DNA of 64,000 bases from Spongilla lacustris (GCA_949361645.1 OX442425.1:2472171-2536170), one strand, 5' to 3'; counted from the first letter of the stretch, positions 32,038-42,473 are shown. Numbers and translations are program-made. The notes: a model not told the origin generated them from the sequence alone.

Positions 32038-32800
32038 AAGATACAATTCACAACTGGTCATTGTTTCCTTGGAGGAATTACATGTATAGACAATGATGAA
32101 TCAAAATGAAAGTTTGTTGAAGAGAAAGTTGATGGTGGGTGGGTTGAGTGTGTCCATAAGTTCACTGTTGCCTCCAAGAAGTCACCACAAGCAGCATTTT
32201 TTGCAATAACAAATTAAAATCAGTACGGTGGGAATGGTCCTATTTACCGAGTGTCTCCCATCTTTCCAATCAATTCAAGATTTTCAAACACTGTGTGATG
32301 CCATTTGTAAGCATTTCTTTCGGCACTCTTCCAAGGTAATATCTCAAATGATGAAGAAGAACTCTTTTTTCCCCAGTACGCCTAGCAGGTCTACATGTAG
32401 GTATGAGAGATCCAACCAAAACTGCTACTACTGCATACCATTCTTCAAAACTGGGCACACATATAGTGCATGAATCTGTCAAAGGTGTTACAGAATTTAG
32501 CATTCCTGAATATCTTAGCAAGCTGAAGCAAACAGTTTCACAAACTTGTCACACTCAAAATGCTGCATACCTACTAAACTTAACACACTCATCTCTAAGT
32601 TTTCACCAGAATGACAGCAAGCGTAAGGAAGGCAACAAGTGTGCCTTGTGGCAAGGTGTGAAGCAAGTCATCAGAAAGCTTGTTTATGCAGCGTGCTCCT
32701 CCTTAATTATGACCTTAACTAATTGCACACACCTACAAGAAGAGAATAAAATTGGAGTTATCATTCTGATAGTAGGCAGTTGCACATCATGGTGAGGATG
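32038..32800 (+). pseudogene. Retroelement pol middle fragment, inverted
   Basis: The + strand translation across frameshifts gives GHCFLGGITCI, then VEEKVDGGWVECVHK, then TVASKKSPQAAFFA, then (in another frame) RDPTKTATTAYHSSKLGTHI. This is the region directly after the RT in the same kind of element. The first ~180 bp (32040-32219) repeats, in inverse orientation, the sequence at 33560-33735. At least two frame changes are needed, so it is dead. Confidence 0.7.
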
Positions 32801-33559
32801 TGGAAAGTAACCTTACTTTATCAGCATATAAACCAGCATTAAAGAGGGTGTTTAACTGAACATCCTCTGGTCTTAAAAACAGTGACCAAACCACTGCAGT
32901 CTACTTGTTAGATGCATACCAACATGCTCACAATTATGCTTATTATGACCTTTACATGAACTTCATCCCTTTTTTTCTAGAAGTGTTTTAGTGAACCATT
33001 GTGATACACAATCCTGAATATGGTCAAATTGCAAATTCACTTCCTGTTTGATGTATAGCCTGTTTTATAATGTATTATTAATTGTAATTGTTAATTTATC
33101 CTGTGTACATACATGTGTATAGTAGTGGTTAAATCTTGGTCAATTAGGAATATATTTCATAATCGAATAACACAGCTAGCAGCACTATATACCAAACAAT
33201 GCGCAGATTAATATTATTTTTGTATATGCATGCACATGATCACTTTCATTTTATTGTTCCCACATTTTTAAAATATTGATTTGCTTTGTGAGTAGTCGCC
33301 AATTGATGACCATTTGTGCCCCTGCAGACCTGACATTCACAAATGACAAATTTTATTGTCCTATAGGACAATATATACAAGTTGTCATGCCAGTTTGTTG
33401 CCATCTCTGATGTCTATAGGCTTACGCCAAGCATCAAATATGACACTGATGTTGTTCTGTGAGGGGTGGACTTTTGCTTCCTATTGTACTCACGATAAAA
33501 ATAAAAAATAAATACTTTGAGACACACTCCCTGTAAATAGGGCCATTCACACCATAATG
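32801..33559. other. Non-coding stretch between the two retroelement pieces
   Basis: No gene or clear repeat is seen. It separates inverted copies of the same retroelement segment and could be older target DNA or a further decayed part. Confidence 0.4.
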
Positions 33560-34200
33560 ATTTTAATTTGTTATTGCAAAAAGTGCTGCTTGTGGTGACT
33601 TCTTGGAGGCAACAGTTAATTTATGGACACACTCAACCCACCCACCATCAACTTTCTCTTCAACAAATTTTTCTTTTTGATTCATCATTGCCTATACATG
33701 TAATTCCTCCAAAGAAACAATGACCAGTTGTGACTTGCACCCCAAGGTCTTTGAACAGGCTGTGTGCTGCAGGAATATCACTTGGTTCAACTATTATGAA
33801 ACACTTGGAGGATTCTGGAAAGTAGTCATATGATGGGCCAAACTTGAGCAGTAGATCAAACCAGTTCCTTACCAGTGTAGTTTCCCTGCACAAGCAGAAT
33901 CATCAGCGTACCAACTGTGATGCCATTTGGAGAATTGCTTCAATGACTGAATTAGTGTAGAACTGCCACTGCATAAAACAGCATTGACAATGGGTTACCT
34001 TGTGTTACACCCTCTTTGCTGTAAATAATGTGTTCAGACCCTTTCAACAGTAACATGGAGTAACCACAGTATGTATTAAATAGAAAATGGCTGCACCTGG
34101 GCCAAAGTATCCATGCATTCCATAAGGCTGTGACTCTGCTTACAACATTAAAAGCATTCTTAGCATCTACCAGAAGGAGGCCCACCCACTGCCCGCATTC
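33560..34200 (-). pseudogene. Non-LTR-type reverse transcriptase fragment (YADD)
   Basis: The - strand order is LLLVDAKNAFNVVSR (RT motif with catalytic Asp), NTYCGYSMLLLKGSE, GVTQGNPLSMLFYA (RT block with GVTQG), then, after a frame change, WYADDSAC (catalytic YADD codons at 33899-33910), VRNWFDLLLKFGPSY and PAAHSLFKDLGVQVT. The order is that of a non-LTR-like RT. Frame breaks separate the blocks. No endonuclease domain is found upstream; the sequence ends near 34200, close to the LTR element's left flank. Confidence 0.8.
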
Positions 34201-34224
34201 TCTTCATAAAGGTCCGACATGGGG

Positions 34225-34315
34225 TGTATGATGCCTTCAATACCAGTGTCGGAGGATATAATGTCCTCCTGCAAAGTGTCCCCTCGGACAAAATACCATA
34301 GGCTATATTGTCCCC
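34225..34315. repeat. Left half of a GACAATATA hairpin repeat, split by the LTR element
   Basis: ATATAATGTCCTCC, then AAGTGTCCCCTCGGACAAAA, then TAGGCTATATTGTCCCC belongs to the same hairpin family as 40640-40735 and 42085-42170. The complementary half resumes after the LTR element at 38825 (CCCCCAGACAATATACCC), so the retrotransposon inserted into this repeat. Confidence 0.7.
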
Positions 34316-34488
34316 TGTTTATGGGTTGTATTGTTGTTGGTTACGCGCATGCGCAGGAGGTGGGTGTGTGCGTTGATTGGAGTATTTTTGTTGGACGCTT
34401 GGCACGTCGTGCGTCGTCCTTTGTGAGTTTAGATATCTATCCGCATCCAACAAGTTGGTTGTCTTTATTGGGTTTCGGGTGCGAAACT
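34316..34488 (+). repeat. 5' LTR (173 bp)
   Basis: Begins TGTTTATGGGTTGTATTG. Very short for a Gypsy LTR. Bases 34316-34487 are identical to the 3' LTR; the last base is T here and A there. Confidence 0.93.
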
Positions 34489-34506
34489 TGGTGTCAGAAG
34501 TGGGAT
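34489..34506 (+). promoter_or_regulatory. Primer binding site, tRNA-Leu type
   Basis: TGGTGTCAGAAGTGGGAT lies immediately after the 5' LTR. It starts with TGG (complement of CCA) and matches the complement of leucine tRNA 3' ends, which typically read ...CCTGACA-CCA. Confidence 0.85.
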
Positions 34507-34518
34507 CTCTATAAAGAA

Positions 34519-35964
34519 ATGGAGAAACATTTGGTTCCTGAACCCATTGGAGAAGGGGATCTTACCAGTCACTGGATACGATTCAAAAGAGAGTTCACGT
34601 AGTTCCTTACCGCTACGGAGAAAGGAGACGCAAGCGAACAAGTGAGGCTGGCTATTTTCTTACGGATAGTTGGCCCCAGGTTGAATGATTTGTATGAAAC
34701 GATGCCTTTCGCTGACGGAGAGGATCGGACAAAATGGTCAGTAGTGTGTGGAAAGTTAGACAGTTGGTGCGCTCGAAGAACTAGTAAGCATGTAAGGCGT
34801 GATACGTTTTTCCAGTTGAAGCAAGAGGGGAAAAGTGTGGATCAGTTCGTGACGGAAATTCGAAAACAAGTGAAGGAGTGTGAGTTCGGGGAGCTTAAGA
34901 ATGACCTGATGCTTCATGTGCTGATTCGTGGTGTAGACAATGAGAGAATGCGGAGACGGTTGTTTGAAACTGAGAACCTAGATCTAGAGAAAGCAATAAG
35001 AATGTGTCAAGCAATGGAGGCCACTGCAGCAGATATGCAGTCTTGGGGGGTTAAGCCAGAGTTGGGAGAAAAAGTGTCAGCTGTAGACTCCTCAAACCCT
35101 GCCAGATCTACCCCGAAAAGTACAACTGGACAAGGCAGACAGAAAGTTGTTACCGAGCCAGTAAGAAAAGAGCAGCATGCTCGGAACTATGGGCAGGTAC
35201 GAGAGTCTGGAAACCAAAAGGATGGTTCCAGTTGCTCTCGCTGTGGACGCAGTCATCCGCCAAGACGTTGCCCAGCATACGGTCAACAGTGTAAGAAATG
35301 TTTGGGCTATAACCACTTTGCAAGGATGTGCCTGAAGAGAGGAACGGTACATCTAGTGGAGGAAAGAACCCCCACTGATTCAGAGGAGGAGGTGTTACTG
35401 ATAACTGTGAAGAAAGTGGGAAAGAAGCTAATCGCAAAGGTTCCACTCAGAATAGATTCTGCTCGTACGTTGGAGATTGACTGTCAGTTGGACACGGCAG
35501 CATCTTGCAATGTTTTGACTGTGGCCGACTATAGAAAGCTAGGATGCCCACCTGTTGATCCAAGTGGAACTAACCTCACAATGTATGACGGGTCAGTGAA
35601 AAAGTCATTAGGCAGATACCGGACCCTAGTGGTAAATCGACTGGGGAGGCAAACAGAACTTGTCTTTGAGCTACTGGAAACGAAACACCACACTTTGTTA
35701 TCTTTGGACTCCTGTTTAGGTCTACAGCTACTTTCTTATGAGTCAGAATCAGTTTGTTTAGCAGAAGCCTCCCAGGGTTTATCCAAGGAAGCCATATTGA
35801 ATAGTTATCAGGATGTCTTCAAGGGCACTGGCTGTTTACCTGGCGAATATGACATTGAGCTGGATGAAGGGGTGTTTCCAACACAGAATAGGCCCAGAAG
35901 AATTCCGCACGTGATGAAAACGGCAGTAGAAAGCAAATTAGCAGAAATGGAGGCGGAGGGTTGA
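34519..35964 (+). pseudogene. Gag-protease frame with amber stop
   Basis: From the ATG at 34519 the frame reads 27 codons to a TAG (34600-34602) and then continues open in the same frame to a TGA at 35962-35964. Gag contains a capsid-like region (FFQLKQEGKSVDQFVTEIRK, then LIRGVDNERMRRRLF) and two zinc knuckles: CSRCGRSHPPRRC (one residue short of the classic spacing) and CKKCLGYNHFARMC. A retroviral-type protease follows, with active-site motif LDTAASCNVL (Asp-Thr-Ala). The last ~70 residues (EYDIELDEG, then PRRIPHVMK) are the leader of RT. Both stops are single-codon changes in otherwise preserved coding sequence. Confidence 0.9.
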
Positions 35965-37140
35965 ATAGTCAAGGTGGACGGACCAACTGAATGGATAAGC
36001 AACCTCACCGCAGTCTGGAAAGCAGACAAAGCCAAAGTGAGAATTTGTCTAGATCCTCGAGATTTAAACAAGGCCATCCGGCGAAGCCACTTTAACATGC
36101 CAGTTCTGGAAGATATATTACCGTCTCTAAAGGGAGCTCGTGTGTTCAGCTTGTTAGATGTCAAAGACGGCTTTATGCATGTGAAACTAAGTCAGCGATC
36201 AAGTTTTCTAACAACGTTCTGGGGTCCGAAGGAGAGATTTAGGTGGTTAAGAATGCCATTTGGAATCTCATCAGCCCCTGAAGAGTTCCAGAGGCGACTC
36301 CAGGCAGCACTTCATGGAATCGAGGGTGTGGCAGTTGGTGGGGGGGAAACGGATGAAGAAGCTAGGCAAAGGCATGATGAGGCACTGGTGCAGCTGTTGA
36401 TGAGAGCGCGAAAATGCAATATCAAGTTTAACAAGGAGAAGATGAGGCTTCATATGTCTGAGCTGCAATACATTGGCCACCGAATTTCAAGTAAAGGCGT
36501 GAGTCCAGACCCTGCCAAGGTCCGTGCAATTCAACAGATGGCTGCCCCAAAGTCGGTGACAGATGTGAGAAGGTTTCTGGGTATGTGCAATTACTTAGCA
36601 AAGTTTATTCCGAACCTGTCGGCAACCAGTGAGCCTTTGCGTCGTTTGACAGAAAAAAACATAGAGTTCCAGTGGGGTGAAGAAGAGCAATCAGCGTTCG
36701 AGAAACTAAAAGACCTGATTTGCAAGGATCAAATTTTAGCTTTTTATGATGTTAATAAGCCTGTGCTGATACAGTGCGATGCCAGTGCAGAAGGACTGAG
36801 GGCTACTTTGTTGCAGGAAGGCCGACCAGTTGCCTCGGTGTCTAGATCCTTGACCAAAGCGGAGAAGAATTATGTGGCCCTTGAGCTGGAATGTTTAGCT
36901 ATCGTATTTGCCTGTAGCAAATTCGATCAGTATATATATATGGAAAAAAGGTTCGAGTTGAAACGGATCATAGGCCCCTGGAAGTGATCACCAAGAAATC
37001 CATACTAGCAGCTCCTAGACGGTTACAGCGGATGCTTCTAGCATTACAGAGGCATGACCTTGAGGTGGTCTATCGGCCTGGTGAACAGCAGGTCATTGCA
37101 GATGAGACTGCCCATGAAGTCACCAGCAGGGGAGATTGAG
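35965..37140 (+). pseudogene. Reverse transcriptase-RNase H, catalytic segment deleted
   Basis: In the same frame as gag after the TGA: WISNLTAVWKAD, ICLDPRDLNKAI, VFSLLDVKDGFMHVKL (first catalytic Asp present) and LRMPFGISSAPEEFQRR. Where the VADD-type box should follow, the sequence reads EGVAVGGGETDEEA (about 36322-36366); the two catalytic Asp and roughly three to four neighbouring residues are gone. The thumb and RNase H follow (LIQCDASAEGLRATLLQ with the first catalytic Asp; ALELECLAIVFAC with the Glu). At an A-run near 36943-36948 the frame shifts; the next frame continues as ETDHRPLEVITKKSIL. A second shift before about 37140 returns to the first frame. Confidence 0.88.
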
Positions 37141-38631
37141 AGCCCAACCCTGCAAGGAATCCTAGCGATACACACCTATAGCGAAGACGACAGCGAGTTG
37201 GAGGTTATTGAGGAGAGGGATTTTGTGCGAGTGAAGGACCAGCGATTGATAGAAGTGCAGAGAGCAGCCGTCACCGATCCAGAGCAGATAGCTCTGAGTC
37301 AGGTGATTAAACAAGGTTGGCCGGCTCATTGGAAGGAAGCACCAGAGGCTGTCAGGAAATACTGGAACTTTAGAGAACTGTTGGTGGTACGAGATGGCAT
37401 CATATTCAAAGGAGATCAAGTGGTAGTGCCAGGAGCTCTGAGGCAGATTTATTTACAGAAATTGCATTCCAGCCACATGGGCAGAGATTCAACTTTGAGA
37501 CGAGCCCGCGATGCTGTTTACTGGCCAGGGATGGCAGAGGACATAGGTAGAGTTACTAAACAGTGTCCCATTTGTGAGGAGGACAGTCCTGCACATGCCA
37601 GAAGCAAACTGTTAGTACATGACATTCCAAAGCAACCTTGGAGCAAAGTTGGAATGGATTTGTTCAAGTGCAAAGGGAAAGAGTTTCTCATCGTGGTGGA
37701 CTACCTAACAGATTTCTTTGAGGTGTCAGAGCTGCCAAACACACTGGCCTCTACCATTGTGGAAGCAACCAAGAGAGAGTTTGCCAGACACGGCATTCCA
37801 GTGGTTGTCCATACTGATGGGGGGGGGCCTCAGTTTGTCTCGCAAGAGTTTAGCAGTTTTGCCAAGTCGTGGGAGTTCCAACATACCATCTCGTCGGCCT
37901 ACAACAGTCAGTCCAATGGTAAAGCAGAGTCCGCCGTCAAAATAGCCAAGCGGCTATTCAAACGAAGCAGAGATCCATATCTAGCACTGCTAGAGTGGCG
38001 GAACACGCCCACTATCGGGCTAGACTCTAGTCCCAGCCAGCGGCTATTGGCTCGGCGAACAAGGGGGGCAGTTCCAGTCAGCGATGGAAAACTAGCTGTA
38101 AATATGCCACCAGGAAACTGGGAGAAAAAGTTGCACCGGCAAGCCCAAATACAAAGGCATCACTCGGGTTATGGGTCCACATTCACGCCTTTAAGGAAAG
38201 GGGAGCCAGTTCTGGTGCAAGATTTGAGAGCCCGTAAAACGCAGTGGATGAGAGGAAGATGTGAGGGACAGTTGTCAAAGAGCTCTTATACTGTGGAAGT
38301 TGATGGACAGTTATTGCACCGGAATAGACAGTTCCTAAAACCATCATTGAACTCACCTCAGTTGGATCTGGGAAGTCAAGATCAAGGATTGGATCAGTTA
38401 GAAGACCAGTCCAAAGAGATTCCTGTCAATCAGGAAGAAATGCCCCGTCACGTATGCCAGGTGCCATCACTTGAGGTGCCTGAGACATCAGGCAACAACA
38501 GCATGGCTCAAAGGGTCAAGAAGAAACTGACATGCCCACCTCGGGATCAACCTCAGCCCACGGAGCCAGTTATCACTACCAGGTCTGGGAGGATCATTAA
38601 GAAACCAGAGCGGCTAATTGAACATTGTTAA
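37141..38631 (+). pseudogene. Integrase region of the LTR element, open frame
   Basis: An open frame with usable ATG at 37054 covers the connection region and integrase. The zinc finger reads LHSSHMGRDSTL to CPICEED (HHCC). Catalytic residues: Asp in GMDLF, second Asp in HTDGGGPQFVS, and Glu in NGKAESAVKIAKR, with spacing normal for DDE. A C-terminal DNA-binding region (GEPVLVQDLRARKTQW, then LLHRNRQFLKP) and a low-complexity tail follow, ending RLIEHC then TAA at 38629-38631, just before the polypurine tract. The integrase itself shows no obvious lesion, but upstream stops and frameshifts prevent expression as one polyprotein. Confidence 0.9.
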
Positions 38632-38639
38632 CTCTTAAT

Positions 38640-38651
38640 GGGGGGGGGGGA
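38640..38651 (+). promoter_or_regulatory. Polypurine tract
   Basis: A run of 11 G then A directly abuts the TG of the 3' LTR, in the position and composition expected for plus-strand priming. Confidence 0.8.
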
Positions 38652-38824
38652 TGTTTATGGGTTGTATTGTTGTTGGTTACGCGCATGCGCAGGAGGTGGG
38701 TGTGTGCGTTGATTGGAGTATTTTTGTTGGACGCTTGGCACGTCGTGCGTCGTCCTTTGTGAGTTTAGATATCTATCCGCATCCAACAAGTTGGTTGTCT
38801 TTATTGGGTTTCGGGTGCGAAACA
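38652..38824 (+). repeat. 3' LTR (173 bp)
   Basis: TG...CA, followed by the TCCCC target duplication at 38825-38829. Identical to the 5' LTR apart from the last base. Confidence 0.93.
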
Positions 38825-39030
38825 TCCCCCAGACAATATACCCAAGGATTATTATATTTCCCCCCCCCCCCCCCCCCCCGGTTATAACAGACACTATAAC
38901 CTAGGGTATATTGTCCCCCCCCCTCCCCCCACTGTCCCACTATCCACTCAAACACTATTACCTAGTTTATAGAGTGCATTGTCCCCCCCTCCTCCCACCC
39001 CATAGGGGGGTGGGGTGCCAAAATGGGAGA
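38825..39030. repeat. Hairpin repeat right half and C-runs
   Basis: CCCCCAGACAATATACCCAAGG completes the hairpin interrupted by the LTR element. It is followed by a 19-base C-run (about 38861-38879), TAGGGTATATTGTCCCCC (about 38902), TGCATTGTCCCCCC (about 38972) and a short ACCCCATAGGGGGGTGGGGT hairpin. This is a cluster of the GGACAATATA family. Confidence 0.7.
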
Positions 39031-39341
39031 AGGGTGGGAGGTGGTCAATCAATACACCCTAGCTGGTTATGCTCTTCCCCCTCCCTCAGTCCCTCTGCAC
39101 ACGACCACTTGAAAATATCACTCAGTCATGTGGTTAGGATACGCTATTTGTGAGTGTTTTTAGTGCATTCCAAGCAATGATTCATAAGTAAAGTGAAAGC
39201 TTAACTTTCGAGTCAAATCTGATTTACTTGATCTGCCTTTTCGGTTTCGGTGGAAGAACGGTGATGGAGGAGAGTAATGACAACAGAAGAAGAGCGTCAT
39301 TGCGTCATGACAAGCTGTAATGCATCTGCTGCATGAAGATA
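39031..39341. other. Non-coding spacer
   Basis: No gene or repeat is recognised in this ~310-bp stretch between the C-rich hairpins and the duplicated integrase module. Confidence 0.4.
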
Positions 39342-40735
39342 AGGTGATATGTTGGAGCAGTCACTAGAATGGGGGCTATTTTAGAAAAGAACCATTCACT
39401 GTAAATGTATTTGCAACGCAAACTACGGTTGATAATACTAATAGATCCTGTTTTACTATCCAGCTGCTGATAATTTGTTTGCCTACATTGAAATTCTCGG
39501 AGGACATTTTGAGAGGGACAAAACTCTTGAGAAGTTTACCTCGAGATTTTTCTGTGATGATATGTTTGATGATATACATTAGTTTGTGAAATCTTGTGAT
39601 ACCTGCCAGCGAGCTAATGACATGCACCAATTGATGCTGCTCCCCATCCTATTCCTGTGGAGAAACGTTAAGATGGGAGCTAACTGAGAGGATGGCTGTT
39701 GCATTTGCCCTAAGACAGTGTTTATAAAATAAAAGTATCTTCAAAATGTAAAGTGATTAAAATAATACATTTGGGGCTGCATGACACATGCACAAAACAT
39801 GTATACTGATAGTTTGATGCTTGAAAAGATGCAAGATGCCTGAAAATTCTAGCTGCAATGAGAGATAGTTTGCAAGCAAAGAAATGCTCAGCAGTATTCA
39901 GCTGCAGGCAATAATCTCATCACCCATCCAGGTAATGTTTTTCATGTCTTATGTGTTATTATATGTATTATTAAAAAATGACACTGATTCAATTTATTGC
40001 TAAGCATGAGAGTAGCATGAATGCATGTCAAAAATTAATTTGGTGCAGAGCTAATAGATGATTCAAGGACAATGTGGATCCTTTATCTCATTGGATACTC
40101 ATTGGATACCATGCATATACCTGAACTTATTATGATAATGAAGCACTGGTTGGTGACAAATGGTTTACAGATGGCGTAGTTAATGTTGGACAGAAGCTTC
40201 TCTAAATTGTTTATCCATTAGTTCATGGTCTGAAGTAGTGCTTGCCTTTCATGTGGAATGACAGGAATTCGTACAAATCCTCTCAACAATCAATGGTTAT
40301 CTTGTTCTACCATTGGATGTGAGCCTGGAGTAGTAAATATTTGTGACAGCATGAGTGGAAAGGACCTACCCACCAGAGCAAAGGAACAAGTAACATCACT
40401 CCACTAAAGCAAGTCATGTTGAGGTTTATGCGTGTTCAAAGGCAAAAAGGTTCTAATGGCTATGGTGTGTGTTTGCCACTACATTGTGGGGAGTGATCAT
40501 ATATCCTTGCAGTATATTTATTTATGGCGAAAGAATTGCAGTTATACACTTCAATGCAACAGCCAGCATCGGACACTAAATTAATGTGCATGTTTGGCGA
40601 GTGTTTATATAATGCTCAGAGGGAGGGGGGGGGGGGGGGGGGGGACATTATATGCTAGGGTGCATTGTCCGTGGGGGACATTTTATACCCTAGGCTATAT
40701 TGTCCGGGGGGACAATATATACTATGACACCAGCC
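39342..40735 (+). pseudogene. Integrase zinc-finger / Ulp1-like protease remnant, copy 1
   Basis: Translation of about 39480-39660 gives GGHFERDKTLEKFTSRFF, then FVKSCDTCQRANDM: the His-His-Cys-Cys finger of Ty3/retroviral-type integrases, with one in-frame stop. About 600 bp further on (40275-40420) another frame reads NNQWLSCSTIGCEPGVVNI, then LPTRAKEQVTSL. This resembles the C48/Ulp1-like protease domain that accompanies integrases in some invertebrate elements; the position expected for the catalytic His is Gln. The copy ends with a G-run (40625-40644) and a hairpin (40645-40735). It has many stops and is dead. It is repeated at 41165-42190. Confidence 0.65.
40645..40735. repeat. GGACAATATA triple-hairpin unit, copy after module 1
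   Basis: Interleaved palindromes: TAGGGTGCATTGTCC, then GGGGGACATTTTATACCCTA, then TATATTGTCCGGGGGGACAA, then TATATA. Adjacent segments can pair in alternative ways. Same arrangement at 42090-42170 and partly at 34225-34315/38825-38920. Confidence 0.8.
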
Positions 40736-41000
40736 TTCAGGCCAGAGGCAAGTTGGTCTATACCACAAACGTCAACAACATCACTACCAGTAGCCATGCT
40801 CATGGTCTTACCTAGCACACAACGCAGGCACTCCACAACTCCTATTGACCTGACCCCTGGGCATTTGTCCAAAGAATTAGTTGGTTAGCCATCAATGCAT
40901 GAATTGGCAATTAAAAATATAGTACACCCACCACTACTAATTATTGTATATAGAGATGGAGTACATTGTTATATTGGTTTGGAATTTACAGTATCTTCAA
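40736..41000. other. Non-coding spacer between module copies
   Basis: No gene is recognised. Short frames on both strands have no family features. Confidence 0.4.
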
Positions 41001-41124
41001 TCCCCCCCCCCCCCCCCCCCAAGGGGGGGTGATATTGTTGGAGCAGTCACTTGAATGGCCAACCCCCCCCCCCCCTCCCCCCTTTAAGGGGGGTGATATG
41101 TTGGAGCAGTCACTAGAATGGCCT

Positions 41125-41159
<35 letters not shown>

Positions 41160-41190
41160 AGGGGGTGATATGTTGGAGCAGTCACTAGAA
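41001..41190. repeat. Tandem C-run/G-run hairpin units
   Basis: Three tandem units of roughly 64-72 bp, each made of a C-run, a short AAG or TTTAAG or AAAG loop, a G-run, then GTGATATGTTGGAGCAGTCA and CTAGAATGGCC. C-runs reach about 32 bases (41126-41157). The non-G/C part is the left end of the duplicated module (GATATGTTGGAGCAGTCACT at 39341 too). Confidence 0.85.
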
Positions 41191-42045
41191 TGGTTGCTAT
41201 TCTAGAAACTGTACACTGTAAATGTATTTGCAACGCAAAGTAAGCTTACGGTTGATAATACACAATATAGATCCACCTCGAGATTTTTGAAGATATATAT
41301 GTCAGTTTGAAATATTGTGATACCTGCCAGCGAGCTAATGACACCAAATTTTCAAACATTAAGATCCTGCTCTCCACCTATTCTTGTGGAGTCTAAAGTG
41401 TGGAACCAGGTAGAATTGCAATTGCATTCATATTTTTGTGTATGTGTCATGCAGCCCCTAATTTATTATTATTATTTTTACTATTTTTATTTTATAAGTA
41501 CTTCATTAGAAGGCCCAATATTCATTTCATGAGAGCAAATGCAATAGCCATCCTCTCAGTTGGCTCCCATGAGTCCCATCTTTATACTTGAAAAGATGCA
41601 ACTATGAGATGCCCGAAAACCCACCAAAGCACTGGTTGGTTGCAAATGGCTTGTAGATAGCATCATGAAGCTTCTTATTCATTAGTTCACGGTCTCGGCG
41701 CACTAGACTAGTGTTAACCTTTCGTGTGGAACGACAGGAATTCGTACAAATCCCCAACAATCATTGTTCTACAATTGGATGTGAGCTTGGAGTAGTAAAT
41801 ATTTTTGACAGCAATAGTGGAAAGGACCTACCCACCAGAGCGAAGGAACAAATAACATCACTGGTCGATCTGCACTCCACTAATTTTGCGTGTCCAAAGG
41901 CAAAAAGGTTCTAATGACTGTGCAGCGGTGTGTTTGCATTGGCGTTTGCCACTACATTATTAAGCATGTTTACTTATAGGCGGATGGGTATAATGCTCAG
42001 TGGGGGCCAATACTGTATTACAACCTAGGTAATAGTGTCCTGGCT

Positions 42046-42076
<31 letters not shown>

Positions 42077-42190
42077 TTAATTATATGCTAGATATATGCT
42101 AGGGTATATTGTCCGTGGGGGACATTATACCCTAGGCTGTATTGTCCGGGGGGACAATATAAGGGGGAATAATATATACATGTACTACGA
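41165..42190 (+). pseudogene. Integrase zinc-finger / Ulp1-like protease remnant, copy 2
   Basis: Parallel to copy 1 but shorter: CTGTAAATGTATTTGCAACG, TGATACCTGCCAGCGAGCTA (CDTCQRAND in one frame, about 41315-41345), then VESKVWNQVE typical of the start of the integrase core. At 41750-41914 it reads CSTIGCELGVVNIFDS, then LPTRAKEQITSLV. A 30-base G-run (42046-42075) and the GGACAATATA hairpins end it. Deletions relative to copy 1 remove several hundred bp between the two domains. It is a tandem segmental duplication of a decayed element. Confidence 0.65.
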
Positions 42191-42203
42191 CACCGGTGTC
42201 TTT

Positions 42204-42473
42204 GTTGATGACAATAAAGTTCTCTCGTGGGGCTGGGTGTCTTTGTGTAGGTATTGTGGAAAATTTCTACATATCACGAAGGGACAGCGTCTCCAGCTGT
42301 GTCTTTATACGTTTCTTTGTAGTTCTGGCTTGTCTTTGTGTGCCTTTGCGTGTCTTTGCGGTAAAAAAAGACGCGCCCAAGGGTATAAGGCCAGAACTAA
42401 GAAAAGATTGAAATTATCGACAATACCTACACAAAGACACCCCGGCCCACGAGAGAACGTCATAGTCATCAAC
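42204..42473. repeat. Fold-back sequence with 54-bp arms
   Basis: Arms 42204-42257 and 42420-42473 are imperfect reverse complements (GTTGATGACAATAAAGTTCT with AACGTCATAGTCATCAAC; TGGGTGTCTTTGTGTAGGTA with TACCTACACAAAGACACCC). The 162-bp loop contains GTGTCTTTG-like tandem words. It ends 170 bp before the receptor start codon, so it lies in its 5' flank. Confidence 0.8.

Larger units (their letters stand above)
34316..38824 (+). mobile_element. Ty3/Gypsy LTR retrotransposon, 4.5 kb, recent but defective
   Basis: LTRs at 34316-34488 and 38652-38824 start TG and (right copy) end CA. The first 172 bases are identical, and only the terminal base differs. The 5-bp flanks TCCCC at 34311-34315 and 38825-38829 are a target duplication. 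A primer site and a G-rich polypurine tract are present. The internal order is gag (two knuckles), protease, RT, RNase H, integrase: the Ty3/Gypsy order. Lesions: an amber stop in gag, an opal stop after protease, loss of the RT catalytic ADD segment, and two frameshifts around RNase H. It is therefore not autonomous. Confidence 0.93.

Noticed and set aside
38655..38955. Small frames over the 3' LTR and C-run
   Set aside because: They are duplicated exactly in the 5' LTR and run into poly-C/poly-G; LTR artefacts.
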